A stretch of 64,000 nt of DNA, from contig JASGMJ010000010.1 of the NCBI GenBank assembly GCA_030156535.1, positions 1 through 64,000 of the forward strand, given 5' to 3'. The notes beneath the pieces were generated by a model. The model was not told the DNA's origin. It did no database searches and saw nothing but the letters and a program-made list of their open reading frames with translations. Position 1 is the stretch's first letter, and each line of letters begins with the position of its first letter. The position numbers and the translations under genes are program-made. The stretch is from Candidatus Sumerlaeota bacterium (GTDB taxonomy: Bacteria; Sumerlaeota; Sumerlaeia; SLMS01; JAHLLQ01). Below, piece by piece: positions 44,447 through 53,429 of this stretch.

Positions 44447-46015
44447 ATGCAGGAGTGGGCGGAACGGCGTTTGTCGATCGCCCTCAAGGCATTGGGGGCG
44501 CTGGTTCTGCTCGCGATTGCGGCCCGCGTGCTGCTCCCCCTCTACATCGAATTCCGTATCGAGCGCGATCTCTCCGTGCGGCTCGGTGTACAGGTCGAGG
44601 CCGGGAACGTGGACGTTTCCCTTCTTCGTCCTTCCGTGCGCATCGACGACCTGGGCATCGACAATCCACCTCCGTACCACCATGCTCCGGCTCTTGTCAT
44701 CCGGCGGGCAACGATCTCGCGTGATCACACACGCGATGAAGCTTCACCCCGGACGGTCTACGTCGCCGCGCTCGACGGCGTCTCCGTGTCTGTTCATCGC
44801 AACGACGGCGAACCCTCCAACATCGACCTGCTTCGGCAAGCTCTGGAACGTCACAACAAACAGGAAGCGCCGGAGAAACCGAAGGCGTCCGGCAAACCGC
44901 GCCGGAAGGCAGAGGAAAAGACGCCGCCCGCGATTATTCAGCTGGAATGGAGCGATCTGGATGCCGCCGTTCACTACGAAGGCGGCCGCCGCAGTGGCAC
45001 CGTGCGTCTGGCGGGCAGGGGCGGTGCGCTTCGTCTTGCGGGAACGGATGGCGCGGTGTTCTGGCGCGAGGGATTCCAGGAACTTTCGGCGCAGGGGCTC
45101 GCGTTGACGCTCGAACGTGGCGCAGGAGAGGAGCAGCTTGTTTCCGCTGGCTTCGCGCAAGCAGCCAGGGAAGCGGATGGCACGCTGGCACTTGAAATTG
45201 CACGCCCCGTGATCGCCTTCGATTACGATGAGGATGGAAAGACGGCACTTCGCCACGCGCGCCGCGTTCTTGAGAAGACTTTGGAAGACGCAGCGGAAGA
45301 TGAGGTTGCCTCAGCGAGTGGGAATGCAACGGACGGGCAGGAAGCACGAGAGGAGGCGAAGGAGAACGAGGCGGCGGACGACTCCGTCCCTCCTTTCCGG
45401 ATTCTCCTCTCCGATCTTGTCTTGCGGTTTTCGTTTCCGCGCGATGGCAGGCGCGAGAGCATCGAGCCGTGTCCGGCGACGATGACTCTCTCGGGCACGG
45501 GGGGCGGTTCGTATGAGTTGCGCGTCGCGAGCGAAGACGGCTGCACGTCGGGCGCGATGGACGCGGCGGCTGCATGGTCGCCTGACGGCGGGACGCTCTC
45601 CCTCGAACTCAGCCGCTTTCCTTTCCACCTTTTGGCGTGGCAGGACGAACCGGCGAAAGACGATGGCGCTTCCGCGCGGCTGACGCACGCCCTGCTCGAC
45701 GGTTCGATCGAGGCGCGCTGGGATGACGGTGAGTATCGCGCGAGCACCACGTTGCGCTTCGACGGGATCGACGCGCGCGCGGACAAGCGCCCCCTGCTGC
45801 GCCGCCTGCTGCTTGGCGGCTCCGACCAAACGTCGAACTGGGGCACGCTGCTGCATGATCTTGGGGCGGCGGCGAACGGACAACCGGCGGAGGTTCGTTT
45901 CGAGTTCGTGGACGCGCGCACGCCTGGCTCGGCGCTTCAGCTTTGGAGTGCGTGGAAGACGCGCCTGCACCTGGCGCTCGTGGAGGCGTCGCACCCCGAG
46001 GGCGCGGGGCGCTGA
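44447..46015 (+). CDS. AsmA-like / DUF748-type envelope protein
   Basis: A 522-residue protein starting at MQEWAERRLSIALKALGAL, with AAGGGAC upstream. One N-terminal membrane helix (LSIALKALGALVLLAIAARVLL) is followed by a periplasmic beta-rich body with the AsmA/DUF748 pattern LGVQVEAGNVDVSLLRPSVRIDDLGIDNP, then a long repetitive region with charged linkers. Related proteins bridge inner and outer membranes and may carry phospholipids. The gene is the last of a pilT-dut-AsmA run and nearly touches the stop of the opposing kinase gene (7-base gap). Family assignment is moderate. Confidence 0.65.
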   Translation: MQEWAERRLSIALKALGALVLLAIAARVLLPLYIEFRIERDLSVRLGVQVEAGNVDVSLLRPSVRIDDLGIDNPPPYHHAPALVIRRATISRDHTRDEASPRTVYVAALDGVSVSVHRNDGEPSNIDLLRQALERHNKQEAPEKPKASGKPRRKAEEKTPPAIIQLEWSDLDAAVHYEGGRRSGTVRLAGRGGALRLAGTDGAVFWREGFQELSAQGLALTLERGAGEEQLVSAGFAQAAREADGTLALEIARPVIAFDYDEDGKTALRHARRVLEKTLEDAAEDEVASASGNATDGQEAREEAKENEAADDSVPPFRILLSDLVLRFSFPRDGRRESIEPCPATMTLSGTGGGSYELRVASEDGCTSGAMDAAAAWSPDGGTLSLELSRFPFHLLAWQDEPAKDDGASARLTHALLDGSIEARWDDGEYRASTTLRFDGIDARADKRPLLRRLLLGGSDQTSNWGTLLHDLGAAANGQPAEVRFEFVDARTPGSALQLWSAWKTRLHLALVEASHPEGAGR

Positions 46016-46022
46016 TTGCCGC

Positions 46023-47363
46023 TCAGAACACCCGTGCGAGCAGGTAGAGCGCAAGGCCGAGCACAAGCCCGATGCCCGCGACGGCGGCCGCCGTTCCTCC
46101 CCAATCCCTGTTCTCTGCGGGAGTGGTCTTCAGAGTCTTCGGTGCTTCCGGCTTCTTCGCGGGTTCTTCCGGGGGAGCATGGGGTTTTGTGGCAAGGATC
46201 GTGGCCTTGGGAACGGTGGGGCTGCTTCTGGTTCCCTCGAAATCCATCTCTCCGGTGTCCGGGTCGGCTTCGCTGGCTGCGGGGGAGGGTGCTTCCGGTT
46301 CCTCGTCGGTGACGATGCGCACGCGTGCGCTGGCGCTTGTGAGCGGGAAGATCGGCTCGTCGTTGTCCAGCGGGACTGGTGTTGCGGCGAACTGAATGAG
46401 GTCCTCGGGGGCGGGGGTGTTGGCGGGGCGTTGTATGGCGCGGCGGAAGGCGCGAAGGAACTGGCGCATGGAGTCGTAGCGGTCGGCGGGGCGGCGCGAG
46501 AGCGCGCGGAGCAGGACGGCTTCGGCCTCGGGCGTCAGTTCCGGGTAGCTTCTGCTTGGCGGATCAAAGACCCCGGCGGGGAGGTCGCGCGTCATCATCT
46601 CGTACATGATGACGGCGAGGGAATACTGGTCGGCGCGCGTGTCGACGTTGCTGCCGTCGCGCAACTGCTCGGGTGCCACGTACTGGGGCGTGCCGATCGA
46701 CACGCCGTGATCGGTCTGGTCGCCGAGCAAATGAATCAGATTGGCGATGCCGAAGTCGGTGACGAGAACGCGGCCGGACTGCGAGAGCAGCACGTTGGCG
46801 GGCTTGAGATCGCGGTGCACCATGCCCGCTTCGTGGCAGCGCTGGAGCGCCTCGGCCACCGGGCTGGCAATGGCAAGAACCTCGTCGATGGGAAGTGGCG
46901 CGCCGCGTTCGATGCGCGTCTTCAGATTGATCCCCGGCACGTAGTCCATCACGATGTAGGGGTGGTCTTCCCAGTGGCCCCGGTCGATGATCTGCACGAT
47001 ACCGGGATGGCTGAGCTGGGCCATCATCTGCGCCTCAAAGTCGAAGCGCTGGATCAGCTCGGGGTAGCGCAGGCATTCGGGAGGGAGCACCTTGATGGCG
47101 AGCAGTTCGTGATCGGCGAGACGCACGGCGCTGTAGACCATGCCCATGCCGCCTCGTCCGAGAACGCCGAGGACTTCGATGCCCTTGAGCGTGAGCGACT
47201 TGCCCACGAAGTCCGCGCTGTCCATCTCCTGGTTGATTTCCGGCGTGCGCGGCACGGAGAGCATCGTGCCGCAGACCTTGCACCGAATGCGCACGGTGCC
47301 CCTGCCGCGCCGGAACTCCGGACCGGGGATGTCTCCGTGGCAGCTCGGGCAGGAGTGCAGCAT
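46023..47363 (-). CDS. Hanks-type Ser/Thr protein kinase with zinc ribbon
   Basis: A 446-residue membrane kinase. A zinc ribbon (CPSC ... CKVCG, residues 5-32) precedes the kinase domain (about 58-320) with glycine loop GRGGMGMVYSA, AIKVL, catalytic HRDLKPANVLL, DFGIAN and APEQL. A Pro/Thr-rich linker and a single C-terminal helix (AAAVAGIGLVLGLALYLLARVF) follow, with no substantial external sensor. Catalytic residues are complete, so activity is likely. Zinc ribbons on such kinases are frequent in planctomycete-like bacteria. The promoter region upstream contains a copy of the dispersed repeat. Confidence 0.92.
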   Translation of the reverse strand: MLHSCPSCHGDIPGPEFRRGRGTVRIRCKVCGTMLSVPRTPEINQEMDSADFVGKSLTLKGIEVLGVLGRGGMGMVYSAVRLADHELLAIKVLPPECLRYPELIQRFDFEAQMMAQLSHPGIVQIIDRGHWEDHPYIVMDYVPGINLKTRIERGAPLPIDEVLAIASPVAEALQRCHEAGMVHRDLKPANVLLSQSGRVLVTDFGIANLIHLLGDQTDHGVSIGTPQYVAPEQLRDGSNVDTRADQYSLAVIMYEMMTRDLPAGVFDPPSRSYPELTPEAEAVLLRALSRRPADRYDSMRQFLRAFRRAIQRPANTPAPEDLIQFAATPVPLDNDEPIFPLTSASARVRIVTDEEPEAPSPAASEADPDTGEMDFEGTRSSPTVPKATILATKPHAPPEEPAKKPEAPKTLKTTPAENRDWGGTAAAVAGIGLVLGLALYLLARVF

Positions 47364-47454
47364 GCGCCTTGGGCGAAACCTTTCGGGCAGCGTTGAGAAA
47401 CAAAGAGTCGGACGGGGTAACGCGAATCGTCAAGCGGCGTGGGAGGGGGGCGGG

Positions 47455-47520
47455 GTTCGGGAGAAGTCTTCAGTTCCCGGTTTTCAGTATTTGTTCCGTC
47501 CCTGCATAGGTTGTTCTCCC
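47455..47520 (-). repeat. Dispersed repeat copy 6
   Basis: Its reverse complement begins CAACCTATGCAGGGACGG, identical to the start of the copy at 41521, then ACTGAAAACCGGGAACTGAAG and TTCTCCCGAACCCC. It lies between the kinase and MFS genes. Confidence 0.75.
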
Positions 47521-47573
47521 GCGCCCCGGGGGAAGTCGCGTGGTCCTTGGTATTTCTTTGTTTTCATCAGGGG

Positions 47574-48983
47574 CTACTCCGCGTCTTGGCGGCGGTTGCC
47601 TGCGGCGAGGCTTGCCAGCACGCGCACGGGCCACCCATAGAGCACCTGCAACACTCGACGGGCGGACATGGCTCGTGGCTCGGGGACGCGCGTCAGCATC
47701 GTCTGCGCCGCCAGCGAGAGCCCCGCGCACGTCAGGAACATCACAGCGTACCCGAGCGCCGGTCCGCCGGGGTTGGCACCGCCCAGGCGCTCGAGCATGA
47801 AGCCCCAGCCGATCGACGCCGTCGCCGCCGCCAGCGAGACACTCACCCCGATGATCGCCGTCGCGATCGTGATCATCCGTTGCGGGCAGCACCCAATCGT
47901 CATGCGCGCCTGAGCGACGCCGTGCATCGACTGGAACATGCCGTAGATCAGGAAGGCGATGACGACGAGCGCCACGGGCGGGCGGAACAAGCCGCAGGCG
48001 GCGAAGAGCCAGAAGGAGATGACGGCGATCAGCGAGACCCCCGCGATGCGCAGCATCGGACGGCTCCCCGCCGAATCGCTCAGCCGGCCCCACGCCACCG
48101 CCGACAGCAGCACGCCGAGCGTCATCATCGCCTGCATCTTCAGCACAATGCCCTCGGGCAGTTGCAACTGATCGCGCAGAAACAGGACGAGGAACATCGG
48201 CACCGGCGAGATTGCAAAAACCTGGATGACGATGAAACGCCACGTGCGGAACCACGGGCCGTAGTTCAGCAGCTGCTGCATCTGGCGCCAGCGGTCGCCC
48301 ATGCGCTGGCGCGGCTGGCCGTGCATGGCCGGGTCGGGGCGTCCGCCCGGTACCATGCGCAAAATGAACACGCTCATCATCCCCGCGAAGAAGCAGGCGA
48401 GAAAGAGCACGCTGTAGCGCCAGGCCTCGGGGGCCTCGCCCAGAAACCAGCCGCACAGCAGCAGCGTCCCGAAGGCGCTGATGTTGATGACCATCTGCTC
48501 GGTTCCGAAGTAACGTCCGCGCCGCGTGGCGGGAAGCAACTCGTTGAGCCACGGGAGCCAGGCCGTCGTGGCGATGCCGCGCAAGAACGAAAACGCCAGC
48601 AGCGGCAGCCCCAGCCCCAGCACGATCAGCCAGTCGCCCGGCAAACGCCCGGCGAGCAGCGGCGCGGCAATGATCGGCAGGATGCAAATCGTGCGTGTGA
48701 ACCAGCCGAGGACCATGATCCGGCGCGTGCCCTGGCGATCCACCAGTCCGGCGCCGACGAGCTGCATGATGACCAGGCCCGTCGGAATGGCATTCAGGAT
48801 GCCAATGATGCCCTCCGTCGCGCCGAGGAAACGCGCCAGCAACACCATCGGGGCGCCCAGCGCGATCGTGAACATCATCGCATTGAAACACTGGAACGTC
48901 AGCAACAGCCGCACGGCACGGGCGCTTTCCTCGCGCGAGAAACCGGAGCGGGGTTGTGGGTCGATGGGGGTGGTGCGGGACAA
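47574..48983 (-). CDS. MFS transporter
   Basis: A 469-residue integral membrane protein with about 12 helices. The start is TTG at 48983: GAGGAG lies exactly 7 bases upstream and the helices begin soon after (SARAVRLLLTFQCFN). Longer frames from ATG at 49136 or 49040 run through a palindrome cluster and encode Arg-rich non-protein-like sequence. MFS features include the loop VDRQGTRRIMVLGW between helices 2 and 3, GRYFGTEQ and ATRRGR. Substrate cannot be told. The C-terminal cytoplasmic tail is short and basic. Confidence 0.85.
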   Translation of the reverse strand: MSRTTPIDPQPRSGFSREESARAVRLLLTFQCFNAMMFTIALGAPMVLLARFLGATEGIIGILNAIPTGLVIMQLVGAGLVDRQGTRRIMVLGWFTRTICILPIIAAPLLAGRLPGDWLIVLGLGLPLLAFSFLRGIATTAWLPWLNELLPATRRGRYFGTEQMVINISAFGTLLLCGWFLGEAPEAWRYSVLFLACFFAGMMSVFILRMVPGGRPDPAMHGQPRQRMGDRWRQMQQLLNYGPWFRTWRFIVIQVFAISPVPMFLVLFLRDQLQLPEGIVLKMQAMMTLGVLLSAVAWGRLSDSAGSRPMLRIAGVSLIAVISFWLFAACGLFRPPVALVVIAFLIYGMFQSMHGVAQARMTIGCCPQRMITIATAIIGVSVSLAAATASIGWGFMLERLGGANPGGPALGYAVMFLTCAGLSLAAQTMLTRVPEPRAMSARRVLQVLYGWPVRVLASLAAGNRRQDAE

Positions 48984-49359
48984 GAGCGGGCTCCTCGAAG
49001 GGCGCGGGCAGCCTCGCCCGGCGCCGCGGCGGGCCGCCATTGAAAACCCGCGCGCACGGGTGGCGTCCCTCCGGGACGCGAATGAAATGCCTGCTGTTCC
49101 CGGCACCGCCCTTCGGGACGGTACCGGGCCATTCAATTGGCATCCCGCCGGGATGCAGGCGGCGGGACACGGCAGAGAGTGAAAACCGAAGACCGAGAAC
49201 CGACAACCGGGAACTGGAAACTGAAGACGCCTCCCGGAACCGTTTCACGGATCCGGGAGACGCTCTCGCGTCCAATACTCTTGCCAGCGCGGCGGGGCTC
49301 GTGGCACGTTCCCGCCCGCGTTGAGTCCGACTTATCCGATTACTGCACAGAGGGCCTTC
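48984..49359. repeat. Palindrome cluster and dispersed repeat copy 3
   Basis: A 376-base divergent gap. It holds palindromes GCGTCCC-TCC-GGGACGC (49063-49079), an imperfect CCCGG...CCGGG hairpin (49099-49128) and GCATCCC-GCC-GGGATGC (49140-49156). Heptamers (GTGAAAA CCGAAGA CCGAGAA CCGACAA CCGGGAA CTGGAAA CTGAAGA) run from about 49177, followed by the hairpin CTCCCGGAACCGT...ACGGATCCGGGAG (49231-49259). The fumarase promoter must follow. Confidence 0.8.
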
Positions 49360-50889
49360 ATGAAGAGTTTCCGCGATTCCATGCTCGAATTGGTCGTCCA
49401 GACCTCCACCAACCTTCCCGCTGATGTGCGCGCCGCCGTTGCTGCCGCTGGTACCCGCGAGAAGGAAGGCAGCCGCGCCGCGCAGGCCCTCGAGGTCATC
49501 AACCAGAACATCGACATGGCCTGCGAGGATTCAGGCGCCATCTGCCAGGACACGGGCATGCCCACGTTCCACGTCCACTGCCCCGTTGGCGCCGACCAGA
49601 TTCAGATGGAAGAGGACATTCGCTGGGCCGTGGCCGAGGCCACCCGGCTGGGCAAGCTGCGTCCCAACAGCGTCGATTCGCTCACCGGCCGCAACACGGG
49701 CAACAACCTCAGCGACTCGACCCCCGTCGTGCATTTCAAGCAGTGGCGCGCCGCCGACATCCAGGTCCACCTGATCCTCAAGGGAGGCGGCTGCGAGAAC
49801 AAGAACATCCAGTACAGCCTTCCCGCGAACCTCGAACATCTCGGCGCCGCCGGGCGCGATCTCAAGGGCGTGAAGAAGTGCATTCTCCACGCCATCTGGC
49901 AGGCCCAGGGCCAGGGGTGCTCGAGCGGCTTCATCGGCGTCGCCATCGGAGGCGACCGCGCCAACGGATACACCAAGGCCAAGGAGCAGCTCTTCCGCGA
50001 CTGCGACGACACGAACCCGGTGCCCGAGCTCGCCGCGCTCGAAGCGGAAATCATGGAAGAGGCGAACAAGATGGCCATCGGGCCGATGGGCTTTGGCGGG
50101 CTCGCCACGCTGCTCGGCTGCAAGATCGGCGCATACAACCGCCTCCCCGCGTCGTTCTTCGTCTCGGTGGCCTACAACTGCTGGGCGTACCGCCGTCTGG
50201 GCGTGACGCTCGACGCGGGCACCGGCGCGATCAAGGAATGGCACCAGCTCGCCGTGCGTCCGGGCAAGATGGCCAAGCAGGCTGGCTTCCCCGTCACCGG
50301 CAAGGAAGTCCGTCTCCAGACTCCGCTCACCGAGGAGCAGGTGCGCTCGCTGCGCGTCGGCGACGTCGTGCTCATCAGCGGTCCGATTGTCACCGGGCGC
50401 GACGCCATCCACAAGTACCTGATGGAACACGACGAGGCGCCCGCCGATCTCAATGGCGCGATCGTCTACCACTGCGGGCCCGTGATGCTGAAGAACGAGC
50501 GCGGCGAATGGGAAGTCAAGGCCGCCGGCCCGACGACCTCCATCCGCGAGGAACCGTACCAGGCCACCGTGATGAAGAAGTTCGGCATCCGCGCCGTCAT
50601 CGGCAAGGGCGGCATGGGGCCGAAGACGTCGGCGGGCCTTCAGGAACATGGCGGCGTGTACCTGCACGCCATCGGTGGCGCCGCGCAGATTTATGCACGC
50701 ACGCTCAAGAAGGTGACGGGCGTGCATCTGCTCGAAGAACTCGGCATTCCCGAAGCCATGTGGGAGATCCAGTGCGAGGACTTCCCGGCCATCGTCACGA
50801 TGGACTCGCATGGCGGGTCGCTGCACGCCGAAGTGCTCAAGGACAGCGCGCAGAACCTCGAGAGCCTTGCCCCCGCGGGCGCGAAGTAA
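49360..50889 (+). CDS. fumA: Class I fumarate hydratase
   Basis: A 509-residue iron-sulfur enzyme interconverting fumarate and malate in the TCA cycle. The ATG is preceded by AGAGGG; the TTG 39 bases earlier has no binding site. The N-terminal alpha part carries CEDSGAICQDTGMPTF and GGGCENKN, with Cys residues expected to ligate the 4Fe-4S cluster, and GPMGFGGLATLLGC. The C-terminal beta part (from about residue 325: TPLTEEQVRSLRVGD, GPIVTGRDAIHKYL, GPTTSIREEPY, GKGGMGPKTS) completes a fused single-chain form. Tartrate dehydratase relatives share the fold, but the length and motifs favour fumarase. Confidence 0.9.
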   Translation: MKSFRDSMLELVVQTSTNLPADVRAAVAAAGTREKEGSRAAQALEVINQNIDMACEDSGAICQDTGMPTFHVHCPVGADQIQMEEDIRWAVAEATRLGKLRPNSVDSLTGRNTGNNLSDSTPVVHFKQWRAADIQVHLILKGGGCENKNIQYSLPANLEHLGAAGRDLKGVKKCILHAIWQAQGQGCSSGFIGVAIGGDRANGYTKAKEQLFRDCDDTNPVPELAALEAEIMEEANKMAIGPMGFGGLATLLGCKIGAYNRLPASFFVSVAYNCWAYRRLGVTLDAGTGAIKEWHQLAVRPGKMAKQAGFPVTGKEVRLQTPLTEEQVRSLRVGDVVLISGPIVTGRDAIHKYLMEHDEAPADLNGAIVYHCGPVMLKNERGEWEVKAAGPTTSIREEPYQATVMKKFGIRAVIGKGGMGPKTSAGLQEHGGVYLHAIGGAAQIYARTLKKVTGVHLLEELGIPEAMWEIQCEDFPAIVTMDSHGGSLHAEVLKDSAQNLESLAPAGAK

Positions 50890-50914
50890 TCCGCAACGCC
50901 CCAAAGAACGAAAA

Positions 50915-50949
50915 CGCGCGCCCCGGTCCCGAGCGGATCGGGGCGTGTG
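50915..50949 (+). terminator. Hairpin after fumarase gene
   Basis: An 11-bp stem (CGCGCGCCCCG / CGGGGCGTGTG, with G-U pairs) and 13-base loop lies 25 bases after the stop. It is followed by GTTTAACG, a weak T-run. Confidence 0.5.
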
Positions 50950-51044
50950 GTTTAACGACGAAAGGGAGATTCCTGCTCGCCCCCGGGGGTGGGGAGGACG
51001 TATTCCGCAACCGCGTTCATTCGACGATCAGGATGCGAGGTCCC

Positions 51045-53381
51045 ATGAAAACTCTGGTTCGTTTCTCCCTTTTTGCCGTTTTGGCGGCAGGCACGATTGC
51101 CTGCACGCCCAAGGCCTACGCGCCCGCACCGTTGCCCGAGGTGCGCAACGATGGCGTGGCGCCGTTCCTGCACGATGCGGGCTACTATGGCGGCGCGGAA
51201 CTCCATCTCACGCGCGAGATCGCGCCGGGAGTCACGCACGCCTTCGACTCGTTCGCGAAAGAGCCACTGACGATCAACACGATCACGTTTGGCCCGCTCG
51301 GCGGCGATCTCGTTCTCGAAGCGGAGAAGGGCCTCGACGGAATGAACAAGCGCGAGCGCATCCCCGACATGGTCGCGCGGTTGTACGATCCGGCCAGCCG
51401 CCCGATCGTGGCCATCAACGGAGACTTCTGGGGCGGCGGGTCGGTGCCGATCGGCCCGTTCGTCGACGAGGACATGATCTGGAAAAGCCCGTGGCGCGGC
51501 GGTGGTGAAGGCACGCGCAGTTGCTTTGCGTGGTCGCAGTACGGCGGCACGTTCATTGGCCAGCCGAAGTGGACGATGGCCGTGCTCGACATGCAGTCAG
51601 GCGCGTCGCTCCCCATCGATCAGGTGAACTTCCCCATCGCCGGGTTGCCGGTGACGGCGTACACGTGGCCGATCGGCGACAAGGCCCCCGAGCGCGCCGA
51701 GGCCGAGCAACGCATCGGCGTGAAGCTCGACTCCCCGCGTTGGCTCCCCAACGAGCGGGCCATGGGCACCGTCGTGGCAGTGGGGGAGGACGCGGCGTTG
51801 GAGAAGGACCTCGTGATTCTCGGCGTCGCGGGCGATGTGGCCGTGCCGGCGTGGCTGAGCGTGCCGGGAACGCGCGTGGCGCTGGACGCGCGGCTTGAAG
51901 GCGTGAGCCGCAACGCGCTGGTCGATGCCGCCTCCGATCCCGTCATCGGAGTCGTGGGCGGCGGGCCGAGGTTGCTGCGCGACGGCGAAGTCGTCGTGGA
52001 GGAAGAAGCGCCGAAGGAATCAATCCGCGATTCCTTCGTGACGGACCTGCATCCCCGCACGGCCGTCGGTGTGCGGGCGGATGGCTCGATCGTCATGTGT
52101 GTCGTGGACGGACGCCAGCCCGGCAAGTCCCAGGGAATCAACCTGATGGATTTGGCCGAGTGGATGAAGAAGCAGGGGTGTGTGGACGCGATGAACCTCG
52201 ACGGCGGGGGATCGTCCACGATGTCGGTGCGCGGCGAGTTGGTGAATTTTCCGTCGGACGCGGGCGGATCGCGCAGCGTGAGCAACGGCATCGTCCTGCG
52301 GCGCACGGCGCCCGTTGGAGCGCCCGCCCGGCTGGAGATTCAGCCGGCCAAGACGCTGGCAGTGCCTGACGCGGCGGTGCCGCTGACGGCCCAGGCGTAT
52401 GATGCGGCGCACGAGCCCGTCGACATTTCCGACTGGACGATGCAGTGGTCGGCCGATGCCGGCTCGGTGGCGGGCGAAGGAATCATCGCAACGCCCGATC
52501 AGACGGGGACGGTGACGGTGGAGGCGCGGGCGCGGCGCGGGAACGTGCTGTTTGGCTCGACGATTCAGGGAACGGCAACCATCGAGGTCGTGGAACCGGC
52601 CGTGCTGGAGTTCGTGCCCGACGCCGTGCTGCTCCAGCCCGGCGAGTCGGTCGAGATTACCCTGCGCGCGAAGACAGCCGACGGCAAGTTGCTGCGCGGC
52701 GAGAACCTGTTGCGTGAACTCGGAGTCCCCGCATTCCTCTCGTATGAGGCGGGGACCCAGACGATCGTGGCCGAGAGTGACGGCGTTGGCTTTGTGACCG
52801 CCGCCCTGGGGGGCCTGAAGGCGCGCCTTCCCGTGGCGGTGGGGCACGCGGGCGAAACCGTCGTGCAGTCGTTCGATTCGCTGCCGGCGGGCGATCCGGA
52901 CGCGTGGCTCGAAGTGCTGCGTGCCAAGCCCGAGAAGACGGGGCTCGCGTTGGAATCGACGACGATCAAGGAAGGAAGCGCCGCGTGGCGTTTCTCCTAC
53001 GGCATGGCCTCGGGCGGCACGACGAAGGTGGCGCTGCCCGTGGACGTGGAGTTGCCGGGCAAACCGCTCGCGATTGGCTTCTGGCTCTACGGCGACGGCC
53101 AGGGCCAGTGGGTGCGCGGCGATCTGCGCGATGCGATCGGCAACCGCTACTATGTGGACTTCACGGATTCCGCGCACGGCGTGGACTGGAAGGACGAGTG
53201 GCGCCTCGTGCGCGCGTCATTGGTCAAGCCTGCTTCGGCTGGAACGCCGAAGGGCCCGCTGACGTATCCGCTGTCGCTGTACGCGATCTACGTGGTGCAG
53301 CCGCAGGAAGCGGCGAAGCGCGATGGCGAGTTCCTGATCGACGCGCTGACAGCGTATGGTCTGCCCGAAGGAATGGAGTAA
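51045..53381 (+). CDS. Phosphodiester glycosidase-family lipoprotein
   Basis: A 778-residue exported protein with lipobox TIAC in MKTLVRFSLFAVLAAGTIAC. The first half is an NAGPA-type phosphodiester glycosidase: IVAINGDFWGGG, GVVGGGPRLLRDG, HPRTAVGVRADGSIVMCVVDGRQPG, and the signature MNLDGGGSSTM with VSNGIVL. Relatives cleave glycosyl phosphodiesters or act on exopolysaccharide and wall polymers. The second half holds two Ig-like domains (about 430-610) and a carbohydrate-binding-like beta-sandwich (TVVQSFDSLPAGDPDAW ... LPGKPLAIGFWLYGDG). It converges on the PfkB kinase gene with a hairpin between them, near a GH38-like gene. Confidence 0.85.
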   Translation: MKTLVRFSLFAVLAAGTIACTPKAYAPAPLPEVRNDGVAPFLHDAGYYGGAELHLTREIAPGVTHAFDSFAKEPLTINTITFGPLGGDLVLEAEKGLDGMNKRERIPDMVARLYDPASRPIVAINGDFWGGGSVPIGPFVDEDMIWKSPWRGGGEGTRSCFAWSQYGGTFIGQPKWTMAVLDMQSGASLPIDQVNFPIAGLPVTAYTWPIGDKAPERAEAEQRIGVKLDSPRWLPNERAMGTVVAVGEDAALEKDLVILGVAGDVAVPAWLSVPGTRVALDARLEGVSRNALVDAASDPVIGVVGGGPRLLRDGEVVVEEEAPKESIRDSFVTDLHPRTAVGVRADGSIVMCVVDGRQPGKSQGINLMDLAEWMKKQGCVDAMNLDGGGSSTMSVRGELVNFPSDAGGSRSVSNGIVLRRTAPVGAPARLEIQPAKTLAVPDAAVPLTAQAYDAAHEPVDISDWTMQWSADAGSVAGEGIIATPDQTGTVTVEARARRGNVLFGSTIQGTATIEVVEPAVLEFVPDAVLLQPGESVEITLRAKTADGKLLRGENLLRELGVPAFLSYEAGTQTIVAESDGVGFVTAALGGLKARLPVAVGHAGETVVQSFDSLPAGDPDAWLEVLRAKPEKTGLALESTTIKEGSAAWRFSYGMASGGTTKVALPVDVELPGKPLAIGFWLYGDGQGQWVRGDLRDAIGNRYYVDFTDSAHGVDWKDEWRLVRASLVKPASAGTPKGPLTYPLSLYAIYVVQPQEAAKRDGEFLIDALTAYGLPEGME

Positions 53382-53408
53382 GGAGCAGAATGCAAACTGG
53401 CGCGAGTG

Positions 53409-53429
53409 GCTCGGGCGTTCCGCCCGAGC
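53409..53429. terminator. Bidirectional hairpin between convergent genes
   Basis: A perfect 8-bp stem GCTCGGGC / GCCCGAGC with 5-base loop directly abuts the stop codon of the PfkB gene. No T-run is present. Confidence 0.45.

Noticed and set aside
48984-49136. Longer N-terminus for the MFS transporter from ATG at 49136
   Set aside because: The added 51 residues are encoded by a palindrome cluster and are Arg-rich; a well-spaced GAGGAG supports TTG at 48983.
49743-51044. Long N-terminal extension of the phosphodiester glycosidase frame
   Set aside because: It overlaps the fumarase gene in another frame; a lipoprotein signal starts at 51045.
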